The notes below the pieces were generated by a model that saw only the letters and a program-made list of their open reading frames with translations, was not told the DNA's origin and made no database searches. Both the position numbers and the translations under genes were made by a program. Positions 9,801 to 16,693 of a DNA stretch of 64,000 nt are shown piece after piece; the first letter of the stretch is position 1; every line of letters begins with the position of its first letter. Source of the stretch: Sphingobium fuliginis (GTDB lineage: Bacteria; Pseudomonadota; Alphaproteobacteria; Sphingomonadales; Sphingomonadaceae); assembly GCF_004152845.1 (NCBI RefSeq), contig NZ_SEON01000004.1, positions 310,001 through 374,000 of the forward strand, read 5' to 3'.

Positions 9801-10044
9801 CGAACATGGTTCGCGCGGCGGGATCGCCGGTGGCGCTCTGCGCCTGGCACAGCGCGCCGCCCTCGCTGCCGATGCGGAAGCTGTCCCTCAACAGCGGACG
9901 GTCGCCAGCTGCCTGGGCATGTGCCGCCACAGACAGACTCAAGGCGGCCCACATGGCAGGCCCGCGAACCAACTTCCCCAAAGCGCTCAAAGGCTTGTCC
10001 CCCAAACCCCGCCGGATATGTCCGTGCAAGGCCCCCCTTAGCAT
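6871..10044 (-). CDS. Exported TPR-CHAT domain protein (caspase-like peptidase fold)
   Basis: About 1057 residues from the ATG at 10044. In-frame alternatives are a TTG at 10158 and an ATG at 9954; no start has a strong ribosome site. Either ATG gives an N-terminal hydrophobic segment ending AAHAQA, a probable signal peptide. The middle (about 200-600) is helical with TPR-like repeats (NRAHEYLVNRGLQLSNLG, YGQAERQLNQALTLLG). The C-terminal third is a CHAT domain: His about 899 in HFATHG and Cys about 949 in VVLSACDTAG form the expected catalytic dyad, and a late SHWPAPE motif also fits the family. CHAT domains are caspase/separase relatives that cleave or scaffold proteins. As first gene of the operon, it may process or sense the two-partner exoprotein; this is inference. 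Confidence 0.87.
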   Translation of the reverse strand: MLRGALHGHIRRGLGDKPLSALGKLVRGPAMWAALSLSVAAHAQAAGDRPLLRDSFRIGSEGGALCQAQSATGDPAARTMFDRAWTLVCRDAARPVGQIYALRRGSGDGDASLLDRLASSRKMAVECNAPGGVSLPGMGAALMRNCTGAVGAYRILTVERSKTVYVAQGYAAYTSALDLGLRSVMAGRIVPGKVDIATVGTNDAGYARLQAATLDPQTVLAEGYRRNASGNYAEAAEFFDSLTDRLARDPDAAKLTPAERANRAHEYLVNRGLQLSNLGLFDQADAAFAEARGITTADAVQIRLRRNFEAMHHINRQDTAGALAILDRPLAGSVATVAADGNGGVSVPPEVAAEMSSGAMQARALGVRQDNRLTPVERAAIIDAQAQQLRGTILRLSGQPGPARDVLSKAMARAVAIRDGRVTSITRLRAQLLGEIALTYEAQGDYGQAERQLNQALTLLGAQYPETVALNGARARLGAFLIRRGRNEDALTIYRGIVASTMENRATLTGMANQLQPYFNLLTQEIPTRPELTADLFAASQMLLRPGAADTLEQLSRELSAGDGEAARLFRQSVSLSRDIERGRIALAQLQQAAERQEALLPDMARAQADIDQLAADQANTLSSLAAYPQYRALSPQGLTLAEMQATLNPGEGYYKLAQLGDALYALWIDGAGATGYRLTASATDVARKVAALRETISIDVNGAQTTYALDLPVARSLYLDLFGPVEQRLAAARHLIFEPDGAMLQLPVNLLVAGQAGVNAYEARVARGGDEFDFRGVEWLGRDHAVSTALSARAFRDARAAAPSGAAQNYIGFGDNAPLAGAVLAASSRGSLSNGTGDDCGWSPQQWNRPIPATELREAAQAIGGQGSELITGAAFTDEAVMARGDLDRFRILHFATHGLVTPPHPGCPARPALLTSFAPDGKSDGLLQFSEIFDLRLNADLVVLSACDTAGAAGVETTRAAGLSGGGGALDGLVRAFIGAGSRAVIASHWPAPEDYRATERLMGGLFAVGADQPVADALRAAQIRLMDDPETSHPFYWSGFAIIGDGARPLIARR

Positions 10045-10303
10045 GATCGGGCCGTCATAACGCCGCCCGATGGTGCGCCGCAAGGCGAAAGGCACCGGGC
10101 AAGGCCCTGTTCGCCGCCTCGTTCGAAGGAGTGAGGCAGGGATGTGACAGTTGAGCAAGAATCAATCTTTCCAGCGCAATTTTCATTGCATCATGGGAAA
10201 GGCCTGATCTAGATTGTCTCAACCCAATATTCATGGATGATCGAAGTTGAACAGCCGGCGTCCACAATAACCATAATTGCATGTTCACTACAGGGAGGAT
10301 GAT

Positions 10304-12733
10304 ATGACAAGATTTCCCCGCCATGAATCCGTATTGCGTTTGTCCGCATCATGCCTTGTTCTGGCACTGTCAGGCCTTTCTACTGCTGCGCTTGCGCAAG
10401 CGACCGACAGTTCGTCCAACTGGTCGGGCAATGAGATCATCGTCACTGCGACCAAACGCAATGAATCGATCCAGAATGTTCCCTTTTCCATCAACGCGCA
10501 GACCGCCGAAGCCATGCAGCGCATGGGCGCCACCTCGATCGAGGATGTGTCGCGCAGCGTCGCGGGGCTGACCGTCCAGAATCTCGGGCCCGGCCAGAGC
10601 CAGGTGTCGGTGCGCGGCGTATCGGCGGGCCAGGTGGTCCGCGACCAGCCGGGCGTCAAGGAACAGGTCGGCGTCTATCTGGACGAATCCGTAATCTCCA
10701 TGTCGCTGTTCACGCCTGATTTCGACCTGTTCGACCTCGATCGCGTGGAAACGCTGCGCGGACCGCAGGGCACGCTGTTCGGATCGGGCTCCGAGGGCGG
10801 CACCGTCCGCTACATCACCAAGCAGCCGAAACTCGGCCAGACCGAAGGGACGGTGGAGGGCGGCGTCAATGTCCTGAAGGGCGGCGATGTCGGCTATTCG
10901 GGCAAGGGCGCGATCAATCTGCCCCTGGGAGAGACGGCGGCGATACGCGCGGTCGGCTATGCGGAACATTATGCGGGCTTCATCGACGCGATCGGCCCGG
11001 CCGCGGGCAAGAACGTCAATGACGGGCGCCGTTATGGCGGGCGTCTCAGCCTGCTCTGGGAACCCGCGCCGGGCATCAAGCTGACGCCGCGCATCATCTA
11101 TCAGGACATCAAGACCAACGGCTTCAACCGGGAGGACAGCTATCATCTCTATTATAACGAGCTGATCAGTCCGCTCGACATCCTGCCCGAGCGCACCCAA
11201 TATCTGAAGCTGCGCGAGGAGTTCCGCGACAAGACCACGCTGGCGGACCTGACGGCGAACATCGATGTGGGATCGGACATCGCGCTGACCTCGATCACCA
11301 CCTATATCCATCGCGACATCCTGGTCAGCCGCGATGCGTCGGCGCTGACCGGATCGGTGTCCATCACGCCCTTCGTTGACAGATTCGGCGCCGATCCCGC
11401 CATCGCCAATCTGCCCTCAAACCTGCGCGACACGACCAAGCTTGAACAATGGACGCAGGAACTGCGCCTCGCCTCGACCGGGGCAGGCCCGTTCCAATGG
11501 GTGATCGGCGGGTTTTACAGCCATGTAGACCGCGACTATGCCCAGCGGCTCCCGACCCCCGGCTACGACGCGTTCATCGACGCGGCGCTCGGTGCAGGGA
11601 CTTCGGCAGGGGCAGCCAATGGCTTCCCGCTCAACTCGCCCTATAATGCCGATATACCCTACATCATCAAACAATATGCTGCCTTCGGCGAGGCGAGCTA
11701 CAAGCTGGGCCAGTTCAAGCTGACCGCGGGCGGACGCTATTATGACTTTAGCGAAAAGCGCGATTTCAAGACCGGCGGCGTCTTCCCCAATGGCGATAAC
11801 CGCGTGGGCGACAAGACCGGTTCCACCGGCTTCTCCCCCCGCTTCATCGCCAGTTATGAGGCCAATCGCGACCTGACCTTCAACGTCCAGGCGTCCAAGG
11901 GCTTTCGCCTCGGCGGCGTCAACGATCCGCTGAACCTGCCACTTTGCGATGGCGGCGCGACCGGGCCGGATGCGGCCACCTACGGCAACCGGCCGACCTT
12001 CGACGACGAAACGCTGTGGAACTATGAAGCTGGGGTGAAAGCGTCGGGCGGCGGCGTCACCTTCAACGCGGCGGTGTTCTACAACGACATCAAGAACCTT
12101 CAGGTCACGGCGGATGCGGGAAGCTGCTCCTCGCGCATCCTCTTCAACGTGCCGAAGGCGCATACGGCAGGCCTGGAAGCGGAACTGAGCGCCCGCGTCT
12201 CCCCCAATCTCGACCTGTCGCTGAGCGGCAGCTACATCGACTCGGAAATCGACAGCAACGTCACCGACGCGGGCGGCGCGATCATCGCCGGCATCCGCAA
12301 GGGCAACCGCCTGCCCACCGTGCCGAAGTTCCAGATGGCGGCGGCGGCAACCTATACGGCGGAAGTCGCGCCGGAAACCGACTGGTCCTTCACCGCCAGC
12401 TTCCAGCATGTGGGCGACCGCTATACCCAGCTTGCCGATCAGGAACCGGGCGCGGGCAGCTTCCCCAATTCCATCTATTATGATCCGGCCACGGGCGCCT
12501 ATGGCACCGGCGCCTTCGACTTCGGCTCCTACAAGCTCGGCGCCTATAATCTGGTCAACCTGTCGACCGGCATTAGCTGGAACAGCGGCCTGTCGGTCAC
12601 GCTCTACGTCAACAATCTGTTCGACGAGAATGCGCTTTACTCGCTGGACCGGGAGCGCGGCGGCCGGGGACGGCTGGGCTATAATATCGGCACCCCGCGC
12701 AAGATCGGCGTGACTGTCCGCAAGGACTTCTAG
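10304..12733 (+). CDS. TonB-dependent outer-membrane receptor
   Basis: An 809-residue receptor. The ATG at 10304 follows GGGAGG and starts a clear signal peptide (MTRFPRHESVLRLSASCLVL, cleaved near LAQA). A TonB box-like NEIIVTATKR follows at about residue 43. The plug domain is recognisable by VSVRGVSAG, LDRVETLRGPQGTLFGSG and GTVRYITKQP. The rest is a 22-strand-type barrel ending in Phe (VRKDF), as outer-membrane proteins do. Substrate is unknown; this sequence type in sphingomonads usually imports complex organic molecules, not only siderophores. It stands alone, since a strong terminator follows at 12749. The nearby formylglycine-generating enzyme is a possible functional neighbour but is not co-transcribed. 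Confidence 0.93.
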   Translation: MTRFPRHESVLRLSASCLVLALSGLSTAALAQATDSSSNWSGNEIIVTATKRNESIQNVPFSINAQTAEAMQRMGATSIEDVSRSVAGLTVQNLGPGQSQVSVRGVSAGQVVRDQPGVKEQVGVYLDESVISMSLFTPDFDLFDLDRVETLRGPQGTLFGSGSEGGTVRYITKQPKLGQTEGTVEGGVNVLKGGDVGYSGKGAINLPLGETAAIRAVGYAEHYAGFIDAIGPAAGKNVNDGRRYGGRLSLLWEPAPGIKLTPRIIYQDIKTNGFNREDSYHLYYNELISPLDILPERTQYLKLREEFRDKTTLADLTANIDVGSDIALTSITTYIHRDILVSRDASALTGSVSITPFVDRFGADPAIANLPSNLRDTTKLEQWTQELRLASTGAGPFQWVIGGFYSHVDRDYAQRLPTPGYDAFIDAALGAGTSAGAANGFPLNSPYNADIPYIIKQYAAFGEASYKLGQFKLTAGGRYYDFSEKRDFKTGGVFPNGDNRVGDKTGSTGFSPRFIASYEANRDLTFNVQASKGFRLGGVNDPLNLPLCDGGATGPDAATYGNRPTFDDETLWNYEAGVKASGGGVTFNAAVFYNDIKNLQVTADAGSCSSRILFNVPKAHTAGLEAELSARVSPNLDLSLSGSYIDSEIDSNVTDAGGAIIAGIRKGNRLPTVPKFQMAAAATYTAEVAPETDWSFTASFQHVGDRYTQLADQEPGAGSFPNSIYYDPATGAYGTGAFDFGSYKLGAYNLVNLSTGISWNSGLSVTLYVNNLFDENALYSLDRERGGRGRLGYNIGTPRKIGVTVRKDF

Positions 12734-12748
12734 AACCGCCTCCACCCG

Positions 12749-12788
12749 GGACGCCGGAAGCGAAGCCGCTTCCGGCGTCCTTGTTTTT
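12749..12788 (+). terminator. Rho-independent terminator of the TonB receptor gene
   Basis: A perfect 14-base-pair stem (GGACGCCGGAAGCG at 12749-12762 with its complement at 12767-12780), a four-base loop and the T-rich tail TTGTTTTT. It lies 16 bases after the receptor stop codon. Confidence 0.92.
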
Positions 12789-12827
12789 GGGCGATACAGC
12801 CGGCCGATCCGCCGCTATGGTCGCCGG

Positions 12828-13784
12828 GTGATCGAGACCGGGACTGTCGTTGCGCAGGGAATGCGCTTTATCGAGGGCGGCGCCTTCGCCATGGGCTCGG
12901 ACCGTTTCTATCCGGAGGAAGCGCCGGTCCGGCAGGTCCGCGTGGACGGCTTCTGGATGGACGAGACGCCCGTCACCAACCGGCAGTTCGCGCAGTTCGT
13001 GGAAGCCACCGGCTATCGCACCGCCGCGGAGACCGCGCCGGACCCCAAGGATTATCCCGGCATGGCGCCTGAAATGGCGCGTGCCGGATCGCTGCTGTTC
13101 CAGCGCACGGCGACGCCGGTGGACCTGGGCGACTTCAGCCAATGGTGGCAGTTCAGCTTCGGCACCGACTGGCGTCACCCCCATGGCCCTGACAGCAATC
13201 TGGACGAGCTTTGGGATCATCCGGTCGTCCACATCGTCTTCCAGGATGCGGAGGCCTATGCCCGCTGGGCAGGCAAGGCGCTGCCGACCGAGGCGGAATG
13301 GGAATTCGCGGCGCGCGGCGGGCTGGACGGCGCGGACTATGGCTGGGGCGACGAGCTTGCGCCGGGCGGAGCGATGCTGGCCAATTACTGGCAGGGCATG
13401 TTCCCCTACAGCAATCTGCTGGAGGACGGCTATGAACGGACCTCCCCGGTCCGGACCTATGCGCCCAATGGCTATGGGCTCTACGACATGATCGGCAATG
13501 TCTGGGAATGGACCGCCGACTGGTATGCCCCACCCAGGGTCGAGCGCAAGGCGAAGGGAAGTTGTTGCGTTCCGGCGAACCCGCGCGGCGGCGCGAAGCG
13601 GGAAAGCCTGGACCCCGCCAATCCGCATGTGCCGATCCCGCGAAAAGTGCTGAAGGGCGGTTCCCATCTCTGCGCGCCCAGCTATTGCCAGCGCTATCGC
13701 CCCGCCGCCCGACACCCTCAGGCGGTGGACAGTTCCACCAGCCATATCGGCTTTCGCTGCATCGTCCGCGAGCCGCGGCCCTGA
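12828..13784 (+). CDS. Formylglycine-generating enzyme (SUMF1/FGE) family protein
   Basis: A 318-residue protein with a GTG start at 12828; the next in-frame ATG is at 12861. The family features are all present: GGAFAMGS near the N-terminus, ETPVTNRQFAQFV, the central NVWEWTADWY block, and a C-terminal KGGSHLCAPSYCQRYR followed by GFRC. Cys282 and Cys287 in CAPSYC have the spacing of the two copper-binding, oxygen-activating cysteines of true FGEs. Many relatives (EgtB, PvdO, kinase-linked SUMF1 domains) lack this pair, so a real sulfatase-activating oxidase is plausible: conversion of a Cys in CxPxR to formylglycine. No sulfatase is encoded in the window, so its client must be elsewhere, or the activity is different. 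Confidence 0.86.
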   Translation: MIETGTVVAQGMRFIEGGAFAMGSDRFYPEEAPVRQVRVDGFWMDETPVTNRQFAQFVEATGYRTAAETAPDPKDYPGMAPEMARAGSLLFQRTATPVDLGDFSQWWQFSFGTDWRHPHGPDSNLDELWDHPVVHIVFQDAEAYARWAGKALPTEAEWEFAARGGLDGADYGWGDELAPGGAMLANYWQGMFPYSNLLEDGYERTSPVRTYAPNGYGLYDMIGNVWEWTADWYAPPRVERKAKGSCCVPANPRGGAKRESLDPANPHVPIPRKVLKGGSHLCAPSYCQRYRPAARHPQAVDSSTSHIGFRCIVREPRP

Positions 13785-13808
13785 TTATCCAAGAACGGAA
13801 AAGACGTC

Positions 13809-14051
13809 ATGCTCAACATGCCCTGGGACCAGCCCGCCACCATGATCGACCTGGACGGCAAGGCGCCGATCATCGGCACGATCCGCGATTGCGCCCAGCA
13901 TTTCGCGATCTTCAAACCCCATGCGAAGGAACAGGCGCGCATCCTGCTGACCCAGCCCGTCCATCGCGAAGGCCGCAAGACGCGGACCTGGGTGCTGGAA
14001 CCCTGGGAGATCGAAAAGCTGGTCGAGCGGATGAAGGCGGAGGTGCATTGA
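13809..14051 (+). CDS. Small protein of unknown function (80 aa)
   Basis: The frame starts at the ATG at 13809, 24 bases after the FGE-like gene, and is probably co-transcribed with it. The protein is soluble-looking, with no signal or membrane segment, and is rich in charged residues. Its C-terminal half reads RKTRTWVLEPWEIEKLVERM, predicted helical. I recognise no domain. Codon use looks like that of neighbouring real genes. Overlapping frames on the other strand are less convincing. Confidence 0.6.
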   Translation: MLNMPWDQPATMIDLDGKAPIIGTIRDCAQHFAIFKPHAKEQARILLTQPVHREGRKTRTWVLEPWEIEKLVERMKAEVH

Positions 14052-14076
14052 ATTTGCGCCGGATTTGACAAGGACC

Positions 14077-14100
14077 ATGCTTCTGCGCAGGCGGGAGCAT
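14077..14100. repeat. REP-like palindrome
   Basis: ATGCTTCTGC at 14077-14086 pairs with GCGGGAGCAT at 14091-14100 (two G-U wobbles) around a GCAG loop. It lies between the converging ends of the 80-residue ORF and the outer-membrane factor gene. The form resembles dispersed extragenic palindromes common in GC-rich alphaproteobacteria. It could also end transcription from both sides, though no T-tract is present. Confidence 0.5.
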
Positions 14101-14115
14101 CCAGCGTCCGGGATT

Positions 14116-15510
14116 TCAGACCGCGCCGCCCAATGCCTTGACCAACGCAACGCTCGCCCGCATCCGCTGCGTCTCCACCGACAGCAGCGCGCGTTGCGCC
14201 TCCAGCGCGTCGGTCTGCGCCGTCACCACCTCCAGATAGTCCGACGCCCCATCCCGATAGCGGGTCAGCGCCAGTTCACTCGTCCGCCCTGCCGCCGCGG
14301 CCGCGCTGCGCTGGTTCACCGCCTGATCGGCCAGATGCCGGTTCGCGGCGATCGCATCCTCTACCTGCCGGAACGCCCCCAGCACCGTCTCCCGATAGCC
14401 CGCGCTCACCTCTTCATATTCCGCGCGGGACATCTTCACCTCAGCCCTCCGCCGACCGCCGTCGAACAGCGCCAGCACCGCCGAAGCCGGTCCCAACCCC
14501 CAGAAACTGCTGGGCTTGCTGAACAACTCGCCATGCGTCGTTTGATACCCGCCGGACAGCCCCAGGGTCAGCGTCGGGAAAAAGGCTGCCCTCGCCACGC
14601 CGATCCGTGCATTGGCCGCAAACATCCGCCGCTCCGCCGCCGCAATATCCGGCCGCCGCTGCAACAGCTCCGAAGGCGCGCCCGCCGGCAATGGAGGCGC
14701 GCCGAGAGGCTGCACCCGCACCGGGACGGAGAAGTCGGACGCCACCGCCCCGACCAGCGCAGCGATCTCATGCTCGGTCGCCGCCCGCTCGTTGGCGACG
14801 GCGGAAATCTGCGCCTGCGCATTATCCAGCACGGTCTTGGCGCGGTTGACGTCGATCCCGGAGGCGATGCCGCCATCATGCCGCGTTGCCGTCAGTCGAT
14901 AGGCCTTGCCGAATGCCTCCACCGTCTGGCGCAGCAATTCCGCCTCTGCGTCCAGCCCGCGCAACCGCGCATAGGCGTCCGCCACCGCCGCCTGAAGGCT
15001 GAGCCGCGCGGAGGCCAGATCGGCCTCGCTGGCCTGTGCATCCGCCCGCGCCGCCCTCACGCCGTTGCGGATGCGGCCCCAGAGGTCGAGTTCATAGTCC
15101 AGCGTGGCCCCCACGGAAAAATCATCATAGGTCGGCGCCGTTCCATTGCCGCCGAAACGCCTTCCGGACAGCCTCTGACGGCTGGCATCGCCCCCTGCAT
15201 TCACCTGCGGGAACAGGTCCGCCCTCTCGATTCGCGCCGCCGCCCGCGCCTGGTCATAGCGCGCAAGGGCGGCCGCCAGCGTCGGACTGGCCTGCTCCGC
15301 CCGCGCCTCCAGATCGTTCAGCACGGGATCGCCAAAGGCCTCCCACCATTTGCCGCGCGACGCCTGGTCCATCGGCGTCGCCGCCGTCCAACCCTCAGCC
15401 TCCTTGAACGCCTGCGGCACGGCGGTTGCAGGCGGCCGGTAGGCTGGCGCCATCGAGCATCCCGCCAGCCCTGCCAGCAACAGGGCCGCCGCCCCGCGAT
15501 CAACCCCCAT
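14116..15510 (-). CDS. RND efflux outer-membrane factor, NodT/OprM family lipoprotein
   Basis: A 464-residue protein from the ATG at 15510. The start is chosen because it yields a lipoprotein signal with lipobox LAGLAGC and overlaps the preceding adaptor gene by 11 bases. Two TolC-type repeats are visible: LYDELDLWGRIRNGVRAARAD-like and QVNAGGDASRQRL sequences in the first half, and RRPDIAAAERRMFAANARIG in the second, the OprM family signature. It forms the outer-membrane channel of the tripartite pump encoded by the two upstream genes. It is the last gene of the operon. Confidence 0.9.
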   Translation of the reverse strand: MGVDRGAAALLLAGLAGCSMAPAYRPPATAVPQAFKEAEGWTAATPMDQASRGKWWEAFGDPVLNDLEARAEQASPTLAAALARYDQARAAARIERADLFPQVNAGGDASRQRLSGRRFGGNGTAPTYDDFSVGATLDYELDLWGRIRNGVRAARADAQASEADLASARLSLQAAVADAYARLRGLDAEAELLRQTVEAFGKAYRLTATRHDGGIASGIDVNRAKTVLDNAQAQISAVANERAATEHEIAALVGAVASDFSVPVRVQPLGAPPLPAGAPSELLQRRPDIAAAERRMFAANARIGVARAAFFPTLTLGLSGGYQTTHGELFSKPSSFWGLGPASAVLALFDGGRRRAEVKMSRAEYEEVSAGYRETVLGAFRQVEDAIAANRHLADQAVNQRSAAAAAGRTSELALTRYRDGASDYLEVVTAQTDALEAQRALLSVETQRMRASVALVKALGGAV

Positions 15511-16693
15511 GGGCAGCACCCTTGGCGGCGGCCTGGACATGCACCTTGTCGCCGCTGCGGATCGCATCGGGCGGCGTGTCGATGACCCGGTCTGTCGGCA
15601 GGACGCCACCCGACAGCAGCACGACATTGCCTTCGTCCCGCGCGATCGTGACGGGCTTGACGGTCACGCGGTCGTCCCGGCCCACCACCGCCACGGTCGG
15701 CCCGTCATTGCCGTAGAGGATCGCGCTGCCCGGCAGGGTCGCGCCATTGCCCGATCCCGCCGGCACCTTGAAGCGGACCTGCGCATAGGCGCCCGGCTTC
15801 AGCGCGCCGTCGCGATTGTCCGCCTGCAATTGCACCAGCACCGCGCCAGACTGGGCATCGACGGCGCCCGAACTGCTGGTCAGGGTCGCGTCGAAGCTGC
15901 GCCCGGGATATTCCGGCAGGGTCAGCGTCGCCGCCATTCCCGGTCTGATGGCCGCCGAATAGCCTTGCGGCACCCGCACATAGATACGCATGCGATGCGT
16001 GTCGGACACGGTGAACAAGGGCTGGGCCGCCGCATTGCCCGCCACCACCAGCGCGCCGATCTGCGCCGACCGGCTCGTCACGACACCGCTGAACGGCGCG
16101 GACAGACGGGTGAAGCCCTGCAAGGCCTGCAAGCGCTTCACATTGGCGAGCGCCGCATTGGACAGGGCCCTGCGCGCGGCAAGATCGCCGGCCTTCTCAT
16201 CCGCCTCCTGCCGCGAGACGGCGTCCTGCGCGAGCATGGAGGCCCAGCGCTTCGACGTGGTGGCGGCCAGCCGTTCATTGGCGAGCGCGGTCTGATAATC
16301 GGCCTGCGCCTGTGCGAGCTGCTGGTCCACCTCCGGCGCGTCCAATATGGCGAGCGGCTGCCCGGCCCCGACATGATCGCCTATATCGGCCAGCCACCGC
16401 CGCACATAGCCATTGGTCCGGGCAAAGATCGCCGCGCTGTTATAGGCCTGGACATTGCCCGGCAGCACCAATGCGTCGCCTTCGCCACCGGCGGACGGCG
16501 TCACCACCGAGACGGTGGGAATGGATGCGTCGGCAGCGACCTGCCTCAGTTCATTGGTCGCGCTGATCCGCGACGCCACGCCGATGCCGACGATGGCGAC
16601 CGCGACGACCGCCGCGCCGATCCCTACCCGCTTCAACGTGCGGCTATCGGGTCCTTGCGCCTCGGGATTTTCGATGGGGTTGTGCTCAGACAT
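15500..16693 (-). CDS. RND efflux periplasmic adaptor (HlyD/AcrA-type membrane fusion protein)
   Basis: A 397-residue protein from the ATG at 16693, which overlaps the pump stop by eight bases. One N-terminal membrane anchor (about residues 22-40, IGAAVVAVAIVGIGVAS) is followed by a lipoyl half-motif (NGYVRRWLADIGDHVGAGQPL), an alpha-helical hairpin (about 100-180), and a beta-barrel and membrane-proximal domain (FSGVVTSRSAQIGALV). This is the standard layout of RND adaptors. It links the inner-membrane pump to the outer-membrane factor. Confidence 0.91.
   Translation of the reverse strand: MSEHNPIENPEAQGPDSRTLKRVGIGAAVVAVAIVGIGVASRISATNELRQVAADASIPTVSVVTPSAGGEGDALVLPGNVQAYNSAAIFARTNGYVRRWLADIGDHVGAGQPLAILDAPEVDQQLAQAQADYQTALANERLAATTSKRWASMLAQDAVSRQEADEKAGDLAARRALSNAALANVKRLQALQGFTRLSAPFSGVVTSRSAQIGALVVAGNAAAQPLFTVSDTHRMRIYVRVPQGYSAAIRPGMAATLTLPEYPGRSFDATLTSSSGAVDAQSGAVLVQLQADNRDGALKPGAYAQVRFKVPAGSGNGATLPGSAILYGNDGPTVAVVGRDDRVTVKPVTIARDEGNVVLLSGGVLPTDRVIDTPPDAIRSGDKVHVQAAAKGAAHGG

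Noticed and set aside
6655..10041. Very long plus-strand frame (over 1100 codons) opposite the CHAT gene
   Set aside because: Composition is Arg/His/Gln/Pro-rich with no domain; it is a GC-skew shadow of the real minus-strand gene with its His-Cys dyad.
4826..10044. CBASS-like or other defence system reading of CHAT plus cyclase
   Set aside because: The cyclase is class III with CHASE2, not a CD-NTase, and the CHAT protein carries a signal peptide and adjoins two-partner secretion genes; a phage-defence reading has no positive support here.
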